Of a DNA stretch of 64,000 nt, positions 27,411 to 42,145 are shown piece after piece. The notes under the pieces are model-generated. The model was not told where the DNA came from. It made no database searches and worked only from the letters and a program-made list of their open reading frames with translations. The DNA comes from Paenarthrobacter sp. GOM3. GTDB taxonomy: Bacteria > Actinomycetota > Actinomycetes > Actinomycetales > Micrococcaceae. The position numbers and the translations under genes are program-made. The stretch is from the NCBI RefSeq assembly GCF_018215265.2, contig NZ_CP136562.1, positions 1,922,001 to 1,986,000 on the forward strand, given 5' to 3'. Numbering within the stretch: position 1 is the stretch's first letter; each line of letters opens with the position of its first letter.

Positions 27411-28271
27411 ATGCTCCGTGTAGCAGTCCCCAACAAGGGATCCCTGTCCGAAGCCGCCTCGGCAATGCTGTCCGAGGCCGGTTACCGCCAGCGCCGCGAC
27501 TCCCGCGAGCTGGTCATGGTGGACCCCGACAACGACATCGAGTTCTTCTTCCTCCGTCCCCGCGACATCGCTGTGTACGTCGGCCAGGGAACGTTGGACG
27601 TTGGCATCACGGGCAGGGACCTCCTGCTCGACGCCAAGGTCGAAGCCGAAGAGCTGCTTCCCCTGGGCTTTGCGCCGTCCACTTTCCGGTTCGCCGGCCC
27701 CGTTGGTGACTTCTCCGGCGTCGAACAGCTTGAAGGCAAGCGCCTGGCCACCAGCTACGACGGCCTCCTGCGCGACTACCTCGCCGAGCGCGGCGTGAAC
27801 GCCACGGTTGTCCGCCTGGATGGTGCCGTGGAATCGTCGGTGCGCCTCGGCGTCGCGGACGCCATTGCCGACGTCGTTGAAACGGGCAATACCCTCAAGG
27901 CAGCCGGCATGGAGATCTTCGGTGATCCCATCCTGAAGTCCGAAGCCGTCCTGATCCGCCGCTCCGGTTCCGGTGGCGCCGCCAACGGGACCGCCAAGGA
28001 AATCGACATCCTCATCCGCCGCCTGCAGGGCGTCCTCGTGGCACGCCAGTACGTGCTGATGGACTACGACATCCGCAAGGACCTGGTGGAAGACGCCGCG
28101 GCACTGACACCGGGACTTGAATCGCCCACGGTTTCGCCGTTGCGTGACTCCGAGTGGGTTGCGGTACGGTCCATGGTTCCCAAGAAGGAAACCAACCGCA
28201 TCATGGACGAGCTCTACGACCTCGGCGCCCGCGCCATCCTGGTCAGCAGCATCCACGCCTGCCGGATCTGA
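27411..28271 (+). CDS. hisG: ATP phosphoribosyltransferase (long form)
   Basis: The 286-residue protein is a long-form HisG with an N-terminal catalytic part (LRVAVPNKGSLSEAASAML, DVGITGRDLLLDA, ADAIADVVETGNTLKAAG with its phosphate-binding loop) and a C-terminal ACT-like regulatory domain (from about residue 210). This form is usually inhibited by histidine. It commits ATP and PRPP to histidine synthesis. Confidence 0.96.
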   Translation: MLRVAVPNKGSLSEAASAMLSEAGYRQRRDSRELVMVDPDNDIEFFFLRPRDIAVYVGQGTLDVGITGRDLLLDAKVEAEELLPLGFAPSTFRFAGPVGDFSGVEQLEGKRLATSYDGLLRDYLAERGVNATVVRLDGAVESSVRLGVADAIADVVETGNTLKAAGMEIFGDPILKSEAVLIRRSGSGGAANGTAKEIDILIRRLQGVLVARQYVLMDYDIRKDLVEDAAALTPGLESPTVSPLRDSEWVAVRSMVPKKETNRIMDELYDLGARAILVSSIHACRI

Positions 28272-28317
28272 TCACCGTATCCATCGAGCAGAGCCCAGCA
28301 GAATCTAGGAGCAGCAC

Positions 28318-29094
28318 ATGGCTGTAGCCGTACGCGTCATTCCCTGCCTGGACGTCGACGCCGGTCGCGTCGTGAAAGGCGTTAACTTCGAAGGCCTCCG
28401 GGATGCCGGTGATCCCGTGGAACTGGCGCACCGTTACGACAATGGCGGGGCGGACGAACTGACGTTCCTCGACGTCACGGCCTCATCGGGAAACCGCGAA
28501 ACCACGTTCGACGTCGTTCGCCGGACCGCGGAGGAAGTCTTCATTCCCCTGACCGTGGGCGGCGGCGTCCGTGGCGTTGCGGAGGTGGACAAACTCCTGC
28601 GCTTTGGTGCGGATAAGGCATCCATCAACACCGCGGCCGTGGCCAGGCCCGACGTCATCGACGAGATCACCCGCCACTTCGGTTCGCAGGTCCTTGTGCT
28701 CTCCGTGGACGCCCGCCGTACCCGCGAAGGTGACGTTCCGACGTCGTCCGGTTTCGAAGTGACCACCCACGGTGGCCGCACCGGTACAGGCATCGACGCT
28801 ATCGCCTGGGCAAAGGAAGCAGCAGACCGGGGCGTAGGTGAAATTTTGCTCAACTCGATTGATGCGGACGGCACCAAGGACGGCTTCGATCTCGAACTGA
28901 TCCGCCTGGTCCGTGCCGCGGTGAACATCCCGATCATTGCTTCCGGTGGCGCGGGGAAACCCGCACACTTCCCGCCTGCGGTGGAAGCCGGCGCGGACGC
29001 TGTCCTGGCGGCGTCGGTCTTCCACTTCGGCCCGGACGACATGATTGCCCAGGTGAAAGCCGCCATCCGCGAGGCCGGCTTCGAGGTCCGCTAG
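28318..29094 (+). CDS. hisF: imidazole glycerol phosphate synthase subunit HisF
   Basis: The 258-residue (beta/alpha)8 protein begins [20 protein letters not shown] with the catalytic Asp, and has the second catalytic Asp in VLSVDARR near residue 130. [21 protein letters not shown] and [10 protein letters not shown] are the phosphate-binding repeats. It closes the imidazole ring and releases AICAR together with HisH, which is not in this window. It ends the hisE-hisG-hisF group before a hairpin. Confidence 0.96.
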   Translation: MAVAVRVIPCLDVDAGRVVKGVNFEGLRDAGDPVELAHRYDNGGADELTFLDVTASSGNRETTFDVVRRTAEEVFIPLTVGGGVRGVAEVDKLLRFGADKASINTAAVARPDVIDEITRHFGSQVLVLSVDARRTREGDVPTSSGFEVTTHGGRTGTGIDAIAWAKEAADRGVGEILLNSIDADGTKDGFDLELIRLVRAAVNIPIIASGGAGKPAHFPPAVEAGADAVLAASVFHFGPDDMIAQVKAAIREAGFEVR

Positions 29095-29107
29095 CGTTCT
29101 TAAACTA

Positions 29108-29164
29108 CGAGGGGTCACTTCCTGCCCATCATCCCTTTCGGGATGGGCCGGAGATGACCCCTCG
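29108..29164. terminator. bidirectional terminator between hisF and the TIGR03085 gene
   Basis: A 10-bp outer stem (CGAGGGGTCA with TGACCCCTCG) surrounds an inner hairpin with CATCCC/GGGATG. It sits exactly between two convergent genes; T-rich sequences flank it moderately on both sides. Confidence 0.7.
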
Positions 29165-29170
29165 GTTCGT

Positions 29171-29815
29171 TTAGAGGCCGATGTCCGCTGACTGCAACAG
29201 CGCGACGGCGTCCGGCTGGCCTTCGAAGGTGACCAGGGCCTGGCTGGTGCGTCCGTGCGCGTGCATGAGCAGTTCGCCTGGCTCGCCAACGATGGCAACG
29301 GAAACAGGCGCGCGCTTGGCCACGTGCCGGGGGCCGGTGGGCCGAACCAGGACGATTCCAAGGTCCACGCCGCGATACAGGAAAGCGGCGCGCTTGATGA
29401 GTTCGTCCCATAGGGCGTCAGAGTAGGCTTCGTCGAGGGCGCGAGGAGCCCAGCGGTCGCCGGCGCGGCGGATGTCCTCGGTGTGGACGAAGTATTCGAT
29501 GAGGTTTGAGGTCTCGTCCAGCGCCTTGATCTTCAACGGGGAGAAGGCCGGCGGGCCCGCCCGGAACGTCTTCACGAGTTCGGCGTAGGCGTCGGAGTTC
29601 TTGAGTTTGGAGGCCAAATTCGAGGTCGCCTTCTCGGAGGCCTTGCCAAGGCTGGGGATCAGCAGCCCCAGGCCCACGGCGATCTTCCGTTCGCGCAGAT
29701 ACAAATGCGCAGCAAGATCCCTTGTCTGCCACCCTTCGCAGAGCGTGGGGGAGTCAGGGCCGGCCGCAAGCAGGGTCTCGGCCAGTACTTCTCGGGAAGG
29801 ATCGACGAAATGCAT
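29171..29815 (-). CDS. TIGR03085 family metal-binding protein (DinB/maleylpyruvate isomerase fold)
   Basis: From the ATG at 29815 the protein has 214 residues; a GTG at 29833 is an alternative. It opens with a DinB-like helix containing [21 protein letters not shown], where Trp and His fit the family metal-binding site, and has a conserved mid-region [12 protein letters not shown] with another His. This matches the actinobacterial TIGR03085 family, whose function is unproven. It runs opposite to the flanking his and trp genes, so it is an independent unit inside the amino acid cluster. Confidence 0.78.
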   Translation of the reverse strand: MHFVDPSREVLAETLLAAGPDSPTLCEGWQTRDLAAHLYLRERKIAVGLGLLIPSLGKASEKATSNLASKLKNSDAYAELVKTFRAGPPAFSPLKIKALDETSNLIEYFVHTEDIRRAGDRWAPRALDEAYSDALWDELIKRAAFLYRGVDLGIVLVRPTGPRHVAKRAPVSVAIVGEPGELLMHAHGRTSQALVTFEGQPDAVALLQSADIGL

Positions 29816-29904
29816 CACTTGTGAAACTAGCACGATCAGGGCGCTCTTGCGCAGTGGAACCGCCGCAGAATCCGGCTCTCCCCAAAGGCACTAGACTTGA
29901 TCTG

Positions 29905-30321
29905 ATGTCAGAGCAGTCCGCCCCCAGCCCCTCTCCCGCCGCGGAGCTTTCCAGCGACCCCACGGGTCCCTTGCCGCAGGAGATCGCAAGCGCCCTCAAA
30001 CGCGATTCCGCTGGCCTGGTTGCCGCCATCGTCCAGCAGCACGACACCCACGAGGTCCTCATGCTCGGCTGGATGGACGACGAGGCACTGCACCGCACCA
30101 TGACCACTGGGCGCGTCACGTTCTACTCCCGTTCCCGGCAGGAGTACTGGCGCAAGGGCGACACTTCCGGACACGTTCAGTTCGTGAAGTCAGTCGCCCT
30201 TGACTGCGACGGCGACGCCCTCCTGGTCCGCGTGGACCAGATCGGCGCAGCCTGCCACACCGGTACCCGGACGTGCTTCGACGGCCGCGACCTCAGCGTC
30301 GTTACGGGTCACCGCGACTAA
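29905..30321 (+). CDS. hisI: phosphoribosyl-AMP cyclohydrolase
   Basis: From the ATG at 29905 the protein has 138 residues. Key motifs are [33 protein letters not shown], seen in parts, and the metal site [26 protein letters not shown] with two Cys. It opens the adenine ring of PR-AMP in histidine synthesis. It is separated from hisEGF by the reverse gene and lies 58 bases before trpE, so his and trp expression may be linked. Confidence 0.94.
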   Translation: MSEQSAPSPSPAAELSSDPTGPLPQEIASALKRDSAGLVAAIVQQHDTHEVLMLGWMDDEALHRTMTTGRVTFYSRSRQEYWRKGDTSGHVQFVKSVALDCDGDALLVRVDQIGAACHTGTRTCFDGRDLSVVTGHRD

Positions 30322-30379
30322 GGCACCCACCACATTCCACTGACGCACCACCTCAGACCAAAAGGCGGAGAAAATAGCC

Positions 30380-31963
30380 ATGCAGGACCTTGGAATCATC
30401 AGCCCGGGCCTGGAAGAGTTCCGCGAACTCGCCGTCCACAGCCGTGTCATACCCGTCCGACTTAAGGTCCTGGCCGACGCCGAGACCCCCATTGGCTTGT
30501 ACCGGAAGCTGGCCAAGGGGCAGCCCGGGACGTTCCTGCTGGAATCCGCAGCAGTCGGCGGCGCCTGGTCCCGTTACTCCTTCATTGGGTCCAAATCCCG
30601 GGCCACGCTGACCACTAAGGACGGCCAGGCCCACTGGATCGGCGAACCTCCCGTTGGCGTGCCGGTCTCCGGTAACCCGGTTGAGGCGGTCCGCGACACG
30701 ATCGCTGCGCTCCAAACGGACCGCTTTGACGGCTTGCCTCCTTTCACGTCCGGCCTGGTGGGTTTCCTAGGCTGGGAGGCTGTGCGCCACTGGGAGCGGC
30801 TGACTTCCCCACCGGAGGATGACCTGCAGTTGCCGGAGATGGCGCTGAACCTCGTTACCGACATGGCCGTCCACGACAATGTGGATGGAACAGTCCTCCT
30901 TATTGCCAATGCCATCAACTTTGACGACAGCTCCGAGCGCGTTGATGACGCCTGGCACGACGCCGTGGCGCGGGTGAAAGGGCTGCTTGACCAGATCAGC
31001 ACTCCCGTGGCCCAGCCCGTGTCCGTGCTGGAAACAGCAGCCTTGGACTTCGCCTCGAGCGTGCAGGAACGGTGGGACGAAGCCCGGTACCTGGAAGCGA
31101 TTGACCGCGGCAAGGAAGCGATCGTCGACGGCGAAGTCTTCCAGGTGGTCATCTCCCGTCGGTTCGAGATGGAATGCGCGGCCGACCCTCTGGACGTCTA
31201 CCGGGTCCTGCGCAATACCAACCCCAGCCCGTACATGTACCTCTTCAGCCTTGAGGATGCCGACGGCCGCGAGTACTCGATTGTGGGTTCCTCGCCCGAG
31301 GCCCTGGTGACGGTGACCGGTGAGGAAGTCATTACCCACCCCATCGCCGGCTCGCGTCCCCGTGGCAAGACGGTTGAGGCGGACAAGGCCCTGGCTGCTG
31401 AACTGTTGGCCGACGAGAAAGAACGCTCCGAGCACCTGATGCTGGTTGATCTTTCACGGAACGACCTCTCGAAGGTGTGCGTTGCGGGCACGGTGGATGT
31501 CACGCAGTTCATGGAAGTGGAGCGGTTCAGCCACATCATGCACCTGGTGTCCACGGTGGTGGGTGAGCTTGCTCCGCACGCCAAGGCATACGACGTCCTC
31601 AAGGCCACGTTCCCAGCGGGCACCCTCTCCGGCGCCCCCAAGCCGCGTGCATTGCGTCTCCTGGACGAACTGGAACCGCACCGGCGCGGCATCTACGGTG
31701 GCGTTGTTGGCTACCTGGACTTTGCCGGTGACATGGATATGGCCATCGCCATCCGTTCAGCCCTGCTCCGCGAAGGACGTGCCTACGTACAGGCCGGCGG
31801 CGGGATCGTGGCGGATTCGCACAAACCTTCCGAAGCGCTGGAGACAGTGAACAAGGCGGCGGCGCCCCTGCGGGCCGTCCACACAGCGGGATCGCTGCAG
31901 AACATCTCGGGCGACTCTGTGCGGGACACTGAAAACGCCGACGGCGGGACTCCGGCACCATGA
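30380..31963 (+). CDS. trpE: anthranilate synthase component I
   Basis: The 527-residue protein has the N-terminal regulatory region with FLLESAAVGG, the LLES motif tied to tryptophan feedback binding. The chorismate-binding domain has EVFQVVISRRFE, IVGSSPEALV, HPIAGSRPRGKT and LMLVDLSRNDLSKVC, and ends with YVQAGGGIVADS. It makes anthranilate with a glutaminase subunit that is not in this window. It starts the trp operon, and its last bases overlap the next gene (ATGA). No leader peptide with Trp codons is visible in the 58 bases upstream. Confidence 0.96.
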   Translation: MQDLGIISPGLEEFRELAVHSRVIPVRLKVLADAETPIGLYRKLAKGQPGTFLLESAAVGGAWSRYSFIGSKSRATLTTKDGQAHWIGEPPVGVPVSGNPVEAVRDTIAALQTDRFDGLPPFTSGLVGFLGWEAVRHWERLTSPPEDDLQLPEMALNLVTDMAVHDNVDGTVLLIANAINFDDSSERVDDAWHDAVARVKGLLDQISTPVAQPVSVLETAALDFASSVQERWDEARYLEAIDRGKEAIVDGEVFQVVISRRFEMECAADPLDVYRVLRNTNPSPYMYLFSLEDADGREYSIVGSSPEALVTVTGEEVITHPIAGSRPRGKTVEADKALAAELLADEKERSEHLMLVDLSRNDLSKVCVAGTVDVTQFMEVERFSHIMHLVSTVVGELAPHAKAYDVLKATFPAGTLSGAPKPRALRLLDELEPHRRGIYGGVVGYLDFAGDMDMAIAIRSALLREGRAYVQAGGGIVADSHKPSEALETVNKAAAPLRAVHTAGSLQNISGDSVRDTENADGGTPAP

Positions 31964-32565
31964 GCACTGAATCGGGAGCGTCGTCCGCGGCGACAACACC
32001 CCGCTGGGCGCGTAAATCGACTTTGGTCCTGGCCATGACGGTCCTTGCCCTGTTGGTTTTTGGGGCCACGACGCAGACCTGGATCGAGGTCCAACTGGAC
32101 CCGAACGGAGCTTCCAACAGCAACCTCCACGTCCAAGGAAACAAGGCGGCTACTGCCGTGACCGCCTTGGCCCTGGTTGCTCTGGCAGGCGGCTTGGCTG
32201 CTTCCATCGCCGGGAAGATCGCGCGCTGGGTCATCGCCGCCATTATTGGACTGTCCGCGGTGGGCATTATCCTGGCCGCCATCACCGTGGTGTTGGATCC
32301 GCTTGGCGCCGCCCAGGGTTCCATCGCTGCCGCCACGGGCATCTCAGGTGGGCAGGCCAGCGTCACCGCCACGGCATTCCCCATCCTGGCTATCGTGGCG
32401 GGCGCGCTCCTGGCGGTCTGCGCTGCGGTATTGCCGGTGGCCGGGCGCCACTGGAAGTCCCGGACCAAGTACGATGCCCGCGCCGGCGGTCCGCTGGGCG
32501 GCAATGGGACGGTGGACGAGATCGACAGCTGGGACAGCCTCTCACGGGGTGAAGATCCCACGTAG
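31960..32565 (+). CDS. TIGR02234 family Trp-biosynthesis-associated membrane protein
   Basis: The 201-residue protein has four hydrophobic segments, around residues 26-45, 65-85, 88-110 and 140-165. The first is followed by TQTWIEVQLD, a small extracytoplasmic loop typical of the actinobacterial TIGR02234 family, which sits in trp operons. Biochemical function is unknown. It is coupled to trpE by an ATGA overlap and ends before the small HGxxPAAW gene. Confidence 0.85.
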   Translation: MSTESGASSAATTPRWARKSTLVLAMTVLALLVFGATTQTWIEVQLDPNGASNSNLHVQGNKAATAVTALALVALAGGLAASIAGKIARWVIAAIIGLSAVGIILAAITVVLDPLGAAQGSIAAATGISGGQASVTATAFPILAIVAGALLAVCAAVLPVAGRHWKSRTKYDARAGGPLGGNGTVDEIDSWDSLSRGEDPT

Positions 32566-32699
32566 TCGGCCGTCAAACAGTCTTTCGGGCAGGGGCGACG
32601 CAACATAGGCGCCGTGGCCGGTCCTGGCGTCGGAGGATGTCCCGGCCGCCGTCAATAAATGGCAGAATGTAAGCAGTATTCATCCTGAGGAGATTTCAC

Positions 32700-32972
32700 A
32701 TGAGCAAAACCACAGTGTCCGCACACCAAGCTGAATCCAAGATGGCGAGCCACGCTGACGCCATCGGCCACGGTAATAGCCCGGCTGCCTGGACCTGCGT
32801 GATTGTGATGCTGGTCGGCGCCCTGATTTCCTCCATCGCTTTCGTGATTGCCAGCACCCCGATTTTCGTCGGCGGCCTGGTTGTCATGGTCATCGGCCTC
32901 ATCGTGGGCTTGGTAATGCGCCGTGCGGGCTATGGAGTTGGTGGCAGCAAGCTGCAGAACAACGGCCACTAA
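32700..32972 (+). CDS. HGxxPAAW-motif small membrane protein
   Basis: The 90-residue protein carries HADAIGHGNSPAAWTCVIV, the HGxxPAAW motif, followed by two transmembrane segments (residues ~33-55 and 57-78) and a short cationic tail. Families with this motif are found inside actinobacterial trp operons. Function is unknown. It begins with a well-placed GAGGAG before the ATG and ends two bases before the trpC GTG start. Confidence 0.85.
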   Translation: MSKTTVSAHQAESKMASHADAIGHGNSPAAWTCVIVMLVGALISSIAFVIASTPIFVGGLVVMVIGLIVGLVMRRAGYGVGGSKLQNNGH

Positions 32973-32974
32973 TC

Positions 32975-33793
32975 GTGACCGTTCTTGATGACATCATTGT
33001 TGGCGTCAAGGAGGACATGGACGGCCGTCGCCGTCACGTCTCCCTTGTAGAGCTCAAGGAACGTGCTGCTGGCGCAGCTCCGGCACGTGACGCGTGGGCT
33101 GCCCTCGGAGGCACCTCCTCTGTTCGCAACGACCTCAAAGTCATCGCAGAAATCAAGCGCCGCAGCCCTTCAAAAGGCGATCTGGCGCCCATCGCGGATC
33201 CTGCGTCCCTTGCGGTCCAGTACGCCGACGGCGGAGCTTCCGTCATCAGCGTCCTGACCGAACAGCGCCGTTTCGGCGGTTCGCTGGCCGACCTCGATTC
33301 CGTGCGTGCCGCCGTCGGGACTCCCTTGCTGCGCAAGGACTTCACAGTTGACGAGTACCAGATCTGGGAAGCCCGTGCCCACGGCGCCGACCTGATCCTG
33401 CTCATCGTTGCAGCTCTGTCCGACTCCGAACTCGCAGAGTTCAGTGCGCTCAGCCACGAACTCGGCATGAACGTGCTGGTGGAAACGCACACCGAGGAAG
33501 AAATTGAGCGCGCGGTCGCGGCCCAGGCCAAGATCATCGGAATCAACGTGCGCAACCTGAAAACGCTCGACGTCGACCGCTCGGTTTTCGGATCGCTGGC
33601 CGGTTTGATTCCGGCTGAGTCCGTCATTGTCGCCGAGTCAGGCGTCAGGAACGCCGACGACGTCTCGCACTACGCAGCGGGTGGCGCCAACGCCATCCTG
33701 GTGGGGGAGGCGCTGGTCAGCGACTCCACACCGCGCGAACGCATTACTGAATTCAAGGCAGCGGGAGCTGCCGCCATCGCCGTCAGGAACTGA
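32975..33793 (+). CDS. trpC: indole-3-glycerol phosphate synthase
   Basis: The 272-residue TIM-barrel enzyme shows VIAEIKRRSPSKGDLAP near residue 55 with the catalytic Lys, LLRKDFTVDEYQIWEARAHGAD with the second Lys, ETHTEEEIERA, IGINVRNLKT and ESGVRNADDV. It closes the pyrrole ring of indoleglycerol phosphate. A GTG start lies two bases after the preceding gene, showing co-translation. Confidence 0.95.
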   Translation: MTVLDDIIVGVKEDMDGRRRHVSLVELKERAAGAAPARDAWAALGGTSSVRNDLKVIAEIKRRSPSKGDLAPIADPASLAVQYADGGASVISVLTEQRRFGGSLADLDSVRAAVGTPLLRKDFTVDEYQIWEARAHGADLILLIVAALSDSELAEFSALSHELGMNVLVETHTEEEIERAVAAQAKIIGINVRNLKTLDVDRSVFGSLAGLIPAESVIVAESGVRNADDVSHYAAGGANAILVGEALVSDSTPRERITEFKAAGAAAIAVRN

Positions 33794-33898
33794 GGCAGTC
33801 ACTGAATCACGGCGAACAGTCATAGGGCAGCCTGGGCGTGAGCCCGCGGCTGCCTTGTGGCAAGTGGAACTACCCAATGAACTAACTGGAACAGGACG

Positions 33899-35284
33899 GT
33901 GAGACTGATGGTCGACGCGCCAACAGCCGGCTCAGAAGAGAATGTGGCTGACGCATTCCTGCAAGGTGGCCCTTCGCTGCGCAACGCATCGGGGCCCTAC
34001 TTTGGCAGCTACGGCGGACGCTGGATGCCCGAGTCTCTCATCGCCGCCCTCGACGAAGTCCAGGACACCTTTGAGAAGGCCAAGGCTGATCCCGACTTCA
34101 TCGCGGAGCTGAAGGACCTGAACAAGAACTACTCAGGCCGCCCTTCGCTGCTGACCGAGGCCAAGCGCTTCTCGCAGCACGCAGGTGGTGCCCGGATTTT
34201 CCTGAAGCGCGAGGACCTCAACCACACGGGTTCCCACAAGATCAACAACGTCCTTGGCCAGGCGTTGCTCGCCAAGCGCATGGGCAAGACCCGTGTCATT
34301 GCCGAGACCGGCGCGGGCCAGCACGGCGTTGCCAGCGCTACTGCCGCGGCCTTGCTCGGCCTTGAATGCGTTGTGTACATGGGGGCTGAGGACTGCCGCC
34401 GCCAGGCCCTCAACGTGGCCCGCATGCAGTTGCTCGGTGCCACGGTGGTTCCCGTGACCAACGGTTCCCAGACGCTGAAGGACGCCATCAACGACGCCCT
34501 TCGTGACTGGGTTTCGAACGTGGAGCACACCCACTACCTGCTGGGTACGGCCGCCGGGGCGCACCCGTTCCCTGCCATGGTCCGCTACTTCCACGAGGTC
34601 ATCGGTGACGAGGCCCGCAGCCAGATCCTTGAGCAAACCGGCAAACTTCCCGACGCCATTGCCGCCTGTATCGGCGGCGGCTCGAACGCCATCGGCCTGT
34701 TCCATGCGTTCCTTGATGACGCATCAGTGAAGATTTATGGATTTGAAGCCGGCGGTGAAGGCGTGGAGACCGGCCGTCACGCCGCGGCCATCTCGCTGGG
34801 TCGTCCCGGAGTGCTGCATGGAGCCCGTTCGTACCTCATGCAGGACGAAGACGGCCAGACCATCGAGTCCCACTCCATCTCAGCCGGCCTGGACTACCCG
34901 AGCGTCGGCCCGGAGCACTCCTACCTGGCGGACATCGGGCGCGTGACCTACGAGGCCATCACCGACACCGAAGCAATGGACGCTTTCAGCCTCCTGTGCC
35001 GGACCGAGGGCATTATCCCGGCCATTGAGTCCTCGCATGCCCTGGCTGGCGCCATCAAGATCGGCCAGCGCCTCACCGAAGGCAAGGAGAACCCGTCCGA
35101 GGTGACGGTGATCGTCAACCTGTCCGGACGTGGTGACAAGGACGTGGAGACAGCCGCTGCCTGGTTCAACATGCTGGACGAGGAAGGGCACGTCAAGGGC
35201 ACCACCCTGTCCACGCGTAAGCCCAAGGGACCCAGCGACCGGGCCGCTGAAGCCGCTGCGGACGTAAACGAGGACCAGAAGTGA
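33899..35284 (+). CDS. trpB: tryptophan synthase beta chain
   Basis: The 461-residue protein (458 from the ATG at 33908) has the PLP Lys in [17 protein letters not shown] and the phosphate-binding [22 protein letters not shown] and [20 protein letters not shown] are also typical. It condenses indole with serine. A C-terminal extension of about 25 charged residues ([20 protein letters not shown]) exceeds the core family length. It overlaps trpA by four bases. Confidence 0.95.
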   Translation: MRLMVDAPTAGSEENVADAFLQGGPSLRNASGPYFGSYGGRWMPESLIAALDEVQDTFEKAKADPDFIAELKDLNKNYSGRPSLLTEAKRFSQHAGGARIFLKREDLNHTGSHKINNVLGQALLAKRMGKTRVIAETGAGQHGVASATAAALLGLECVVYMGAEDCRRQALNVARMQLLGATVVPVTNGSQTLKDAINDALRDWVSNVEHTHYLLGTAAGAHPFPAMVRYFHEVIGDEARSQILEQTGKLPDAIAACIGGGSNAIGLFHAFLDDASVKIYGFEAGGEGVETGRHAAAISLGRPGVLHGARSYLMQDEDGQTIESHSISAGLDYPSVGPEHSYLADIGRVTYEAITDTEAMDAFSLLCRTEGIIPAIESSHALAGAIKIGQRLTEGKENPSEVTVIVNLSGRGDKDVETAAAWFNMLDEEGHVKGTTLSTRKPKGPSDRAAEAAADVNEDQK

Positions 35285-36096
35285 TGACTGAACAAATCGC
35301 CAGCAAATCGGCTGCCGCCATCGACCGCGCCAAAGCTGAGGGCCGTGCCGCCTTGGTGGGCTACCTGCCCGCAGGCTACCCGACAGTCCAGGACAGCATC
35401 GAGGCCGGCATCGCACTTGCCCGCAATGGTGCCGACCTGATCGAAATCGGCATCCCCTACTCTGATCCGGTGATGGACGGCCCGGTAATCCAGGCCGCCA
35501 CCACCGAAGCGATCTCCAACGGCTTCCGTGTTGCCAACGTCTTCGACGTCGTAGCGGGCATTACCGCCGCCACCGACGCTGCCGTCCTGGTGATGACGTA
35601 CTGGAACCCGGTCATGCGAATGGGCGTCGACGAGTTTTCCCGCCGCCTGGCCGAAGCCGGGGGAGCAGGGCTCATCACGCCGGACCTCATCCCGGACGAG
35701 GCATCCGAATGGTTTGAAGCCTCTGACAAGTACGGCCTCGACCGGGTCTTCCTTGTTGCGCCGTCGTCCACTCCCGAACGCCTGGACATGACCGTCAAGG
35801 CAAGCCGCGGTTTCGTTTACGCAGTCTCCATCATGGGTGTCACCGGAACGCGCCAGTCCGTTAGCAGCAGCGCGGAGGATGTCGTGGCGCACGCCCACGC
35901 GGCAGGCGCCGAGCGGGTGTGCGTGGGTCTCGGGGTCTCCAACCCGGACCACGTCCGCGAGATTGCTGCCTACGCCGACGGCGTCATCGTCGGTACCGCG
36001 CTCGTGGCGGCACTACGCGACGGCGGCGTGGACGCCGTCGGGCAGCTCACCAAGAACCTCAGCGCCGGCTTGGGCCGCGCGGCTGCAGAAGCCTAG
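35281..36096 (+). CDS. trpA: tryptophan synthase alpha chain
   Basis: The 271-residue TIM barrel contains the catalytic Glu and Asp in [20 protein letters not shown] and the phosphate-site segments GVTGTRQ and [11 protein letters not shown]. It cleaves indoleglycerol phosphate to indole and glyceraldehyde-3-phosphate for TrpB. The start is GTG at 35281 or ATG at 35284, both overlapping or abutting the trpB stop. Confidence 0.95.
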   Translation: MMTEQIASKSAAAIDRAKAEGRAALVGYLPAGYPTVQDSIEAGIALARNGADLIEIGIPYSDPVMDGPVIQAATTEAISNGFRVANVFDVVAGITAATDAAVLVMTYWNPVMRMGVDEFSRRLAEAGGAGLITPDLIPDEASEWFEASDKYGLDRVFLVAPSSTPERLDMTVKASRGFVYAVSIMGVTGTRQSVSSSAEDVVAHAHAAGAERVCVGLGVSNPDHVREIAAYADGVIVGTALVAALRDGGVDAVGQLTKNLSAGLGRAAAEA

Positions 36097-36117
36097 GAAA
36101 AGGAAACAGCGAAGCGA

Positions 36118-37272
36118 ATGCAGACCGTCCTTCACGCAGCGGCAATGGTCCCACTGAGTATCCCGAGCCCTTCGTGGTCCGGTTTCGACATTCCGCTGCC
36201 GTGGGGGACGTTGCGTATCCACGCGTACGCCCTGTGCATCCTTGCGGGCATCATCGTTGGCCTGTGGCTGACCTCGGCACGCTGGAAGCAGCGCGGCGCG
36301 CCTGAAGGGAGCCTGTGGGACATCGCCATTTGGGCCATCCCGTTCGGCATTATTGGCGGCCGTCTCTACCATGTGTTCTCGTCGCCCGACGCCTACTTCG
36401 GCCCGGGTTTTGACGGTACTGGCGATCTTTCGTTGATTCCGCAGATCCAACGTGGCGGGCTGGGGATCTGGGGTGCCGTGATCCTCGGTGCCGTGGGCGC
36501 CTGGATCGGGTGCCGTCGTGCTGGGGTTAAACTGACGGCGTTCCTGGATGCAGCAGCTCCCGGTCTCCTTCTGGCCCAAGCCATCGGCCGCCTGGGCAAC
36601 TGGTTCAACCAGGAGCTTTTCGGTGCGCCGACCACCCTCCCGTGGGGACTCCAGATCGATCCTGCCAATGCCAACTTCCCGGCCGGCATGCCAGCAGACA
36701 CGCTCTTCCACCCGACATTCCTTTACGAGTTGCTATGGAACCTCGTCGGCGTCGGCATTCTGCTGATGCTCGACAGGAAGTTCCACTTCCGCTGGGGACG
36801 CCTGTTCTGGCTCTACGCCGTCTACTACACCCTGGGCCGGGTGTGGATCGAAGCCCTCCGGATTGACGACGCAGAACAAATCACCCTCTTTGGCCTCACC
36901 ACCAGGCTCAATGTCTGGACCAGCATTTTTGTCTTCATCGCGGCCCTGCTCATTTTCGTCGCCCTCGGCCGTCGCGGTCGTCCGGTGCCGGACACGCCCT
37001 ATCTGAAGGGCCGGGAACCCGAAGAGGTAGTCGAAAAGGAACCTGCCACGGTGACGAGCGTCACCAGTCATGATGTGGACGCATCTGTCTCAGATACTGG
37101 TTCGCGTGATAATCTCCGAAATAACCAAAGCGATCCGGGCCACGTTGACGAGCCGCAGGATGCTGCAGGGCACTCCGCTAAGGACACCACGTCCGCCGCG
37201 GATGCCACATCTGCCGCTACTGCCGTAAGGAAGGCCCCCGGATCCTCGCCGAAGGCAGACGACACCAAGTAG
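36118..37272 (+). CDS. lgt: prolipoprotein diacylglyceryl transferase
   Basis: The 384-residue protein has about seven transmembrane spans and the Lgt signature GRLGNWFNQELFGAPT near residue 158. YALCILAGIIVGLWL and GGRLYHVF lie earlier. It transfers a diacylglyceryl group from phosphatidylglycerol to the lipobox Cys of prelipoproteins. The C-terminal ~85 residues are a hydrophilic, likely disordered tail rich in Asp, Ser and Ala, common in actinobacterial Lgt. It follows trpA by 21 bases, a conserved actinobacterial order. Confidence 0.94.
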   Translation: MQTVLHAAAMVPLSIPSPSWSGFDIPLPWGTLRIHAYALCILAGIIVGLWLTSARWKQRGAPEGSLWDIAIWAIPFGIIGGRLYHVFSSPDAYFGPGFDGTGDLSLIPQIQRGGLGIWGAVILGAVGAWIGCRRAGVKLTAFLDAAAPGLLLAQAIGRLGNWFNQELFGAPTTLPWGLQIDPANANFPAGMPADTLFHPTFLYELLWNLVGVGILLMLDRKFHFRWGRLFWLYAVYYTLGRVWIEALRIDDAEQITLFGLTTRLNVWTSIFVFIAALLIFVALGRRGRPVPDTPYLKGREPEEVVEKEPATVTSVTSHDVDASVSDTGSRDNLRNNQSDPGHVDEPQDAAGHSAKDTTSAADATSAATAVRKAPGSSPKADDTK

Positions 37273-37403
37273 TCGCCATCGGTAAAGGGGCAACAGAGTC
37301 ACCGCTCGTAGGGCCCAGTCCACAGCGTCGTGGCACCCCGGAAACCGGATCGCAGCATACCGATGTTCACTGGTCAAGCCGGGGCCAGAGGTCTGCGTAA
37401 CTG

Positions 37404-37433
37404 TTCGTTGCGCTGGATCGGCTGGCCTACAAT
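37404..37433 (+). promoter_or_regulatory. candidate promoter of gltBD
   Basis: TTCGTT and TACAAT are separated by 18 bases within the 259-base lgt-gltB gap, about 100 bases before the gltB start. The -10 is good, the -35 weak. The long leader could hold nitrogen-control sites, but I recognise none. Confidence 0.4.
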
Positions 37434-37531
37434 TCCAAGTACTAGCGCTTTGTTATGCCCGTCACAGGGTAGGCAAGGTGGGGCCAACGTTGTCCCTTCC
37501 ATACGCACGATCTCGAGGAAGGACGTCTCCC

Positions 37532-42137
<4,606 letters not shown>

Positions 42138-42145
<8 letters not shown>

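Noticed and set aside
27009..28256. 415-codon open frame on the minus strand
   Set aside because: Antisense shadow of hisE and hisG.
30322..30379. possible trp attenuator leader
   Set aside because: Only 58 bases separate hisI and trpE and no short frame with repeated Trp codons or terminator pair is visible.
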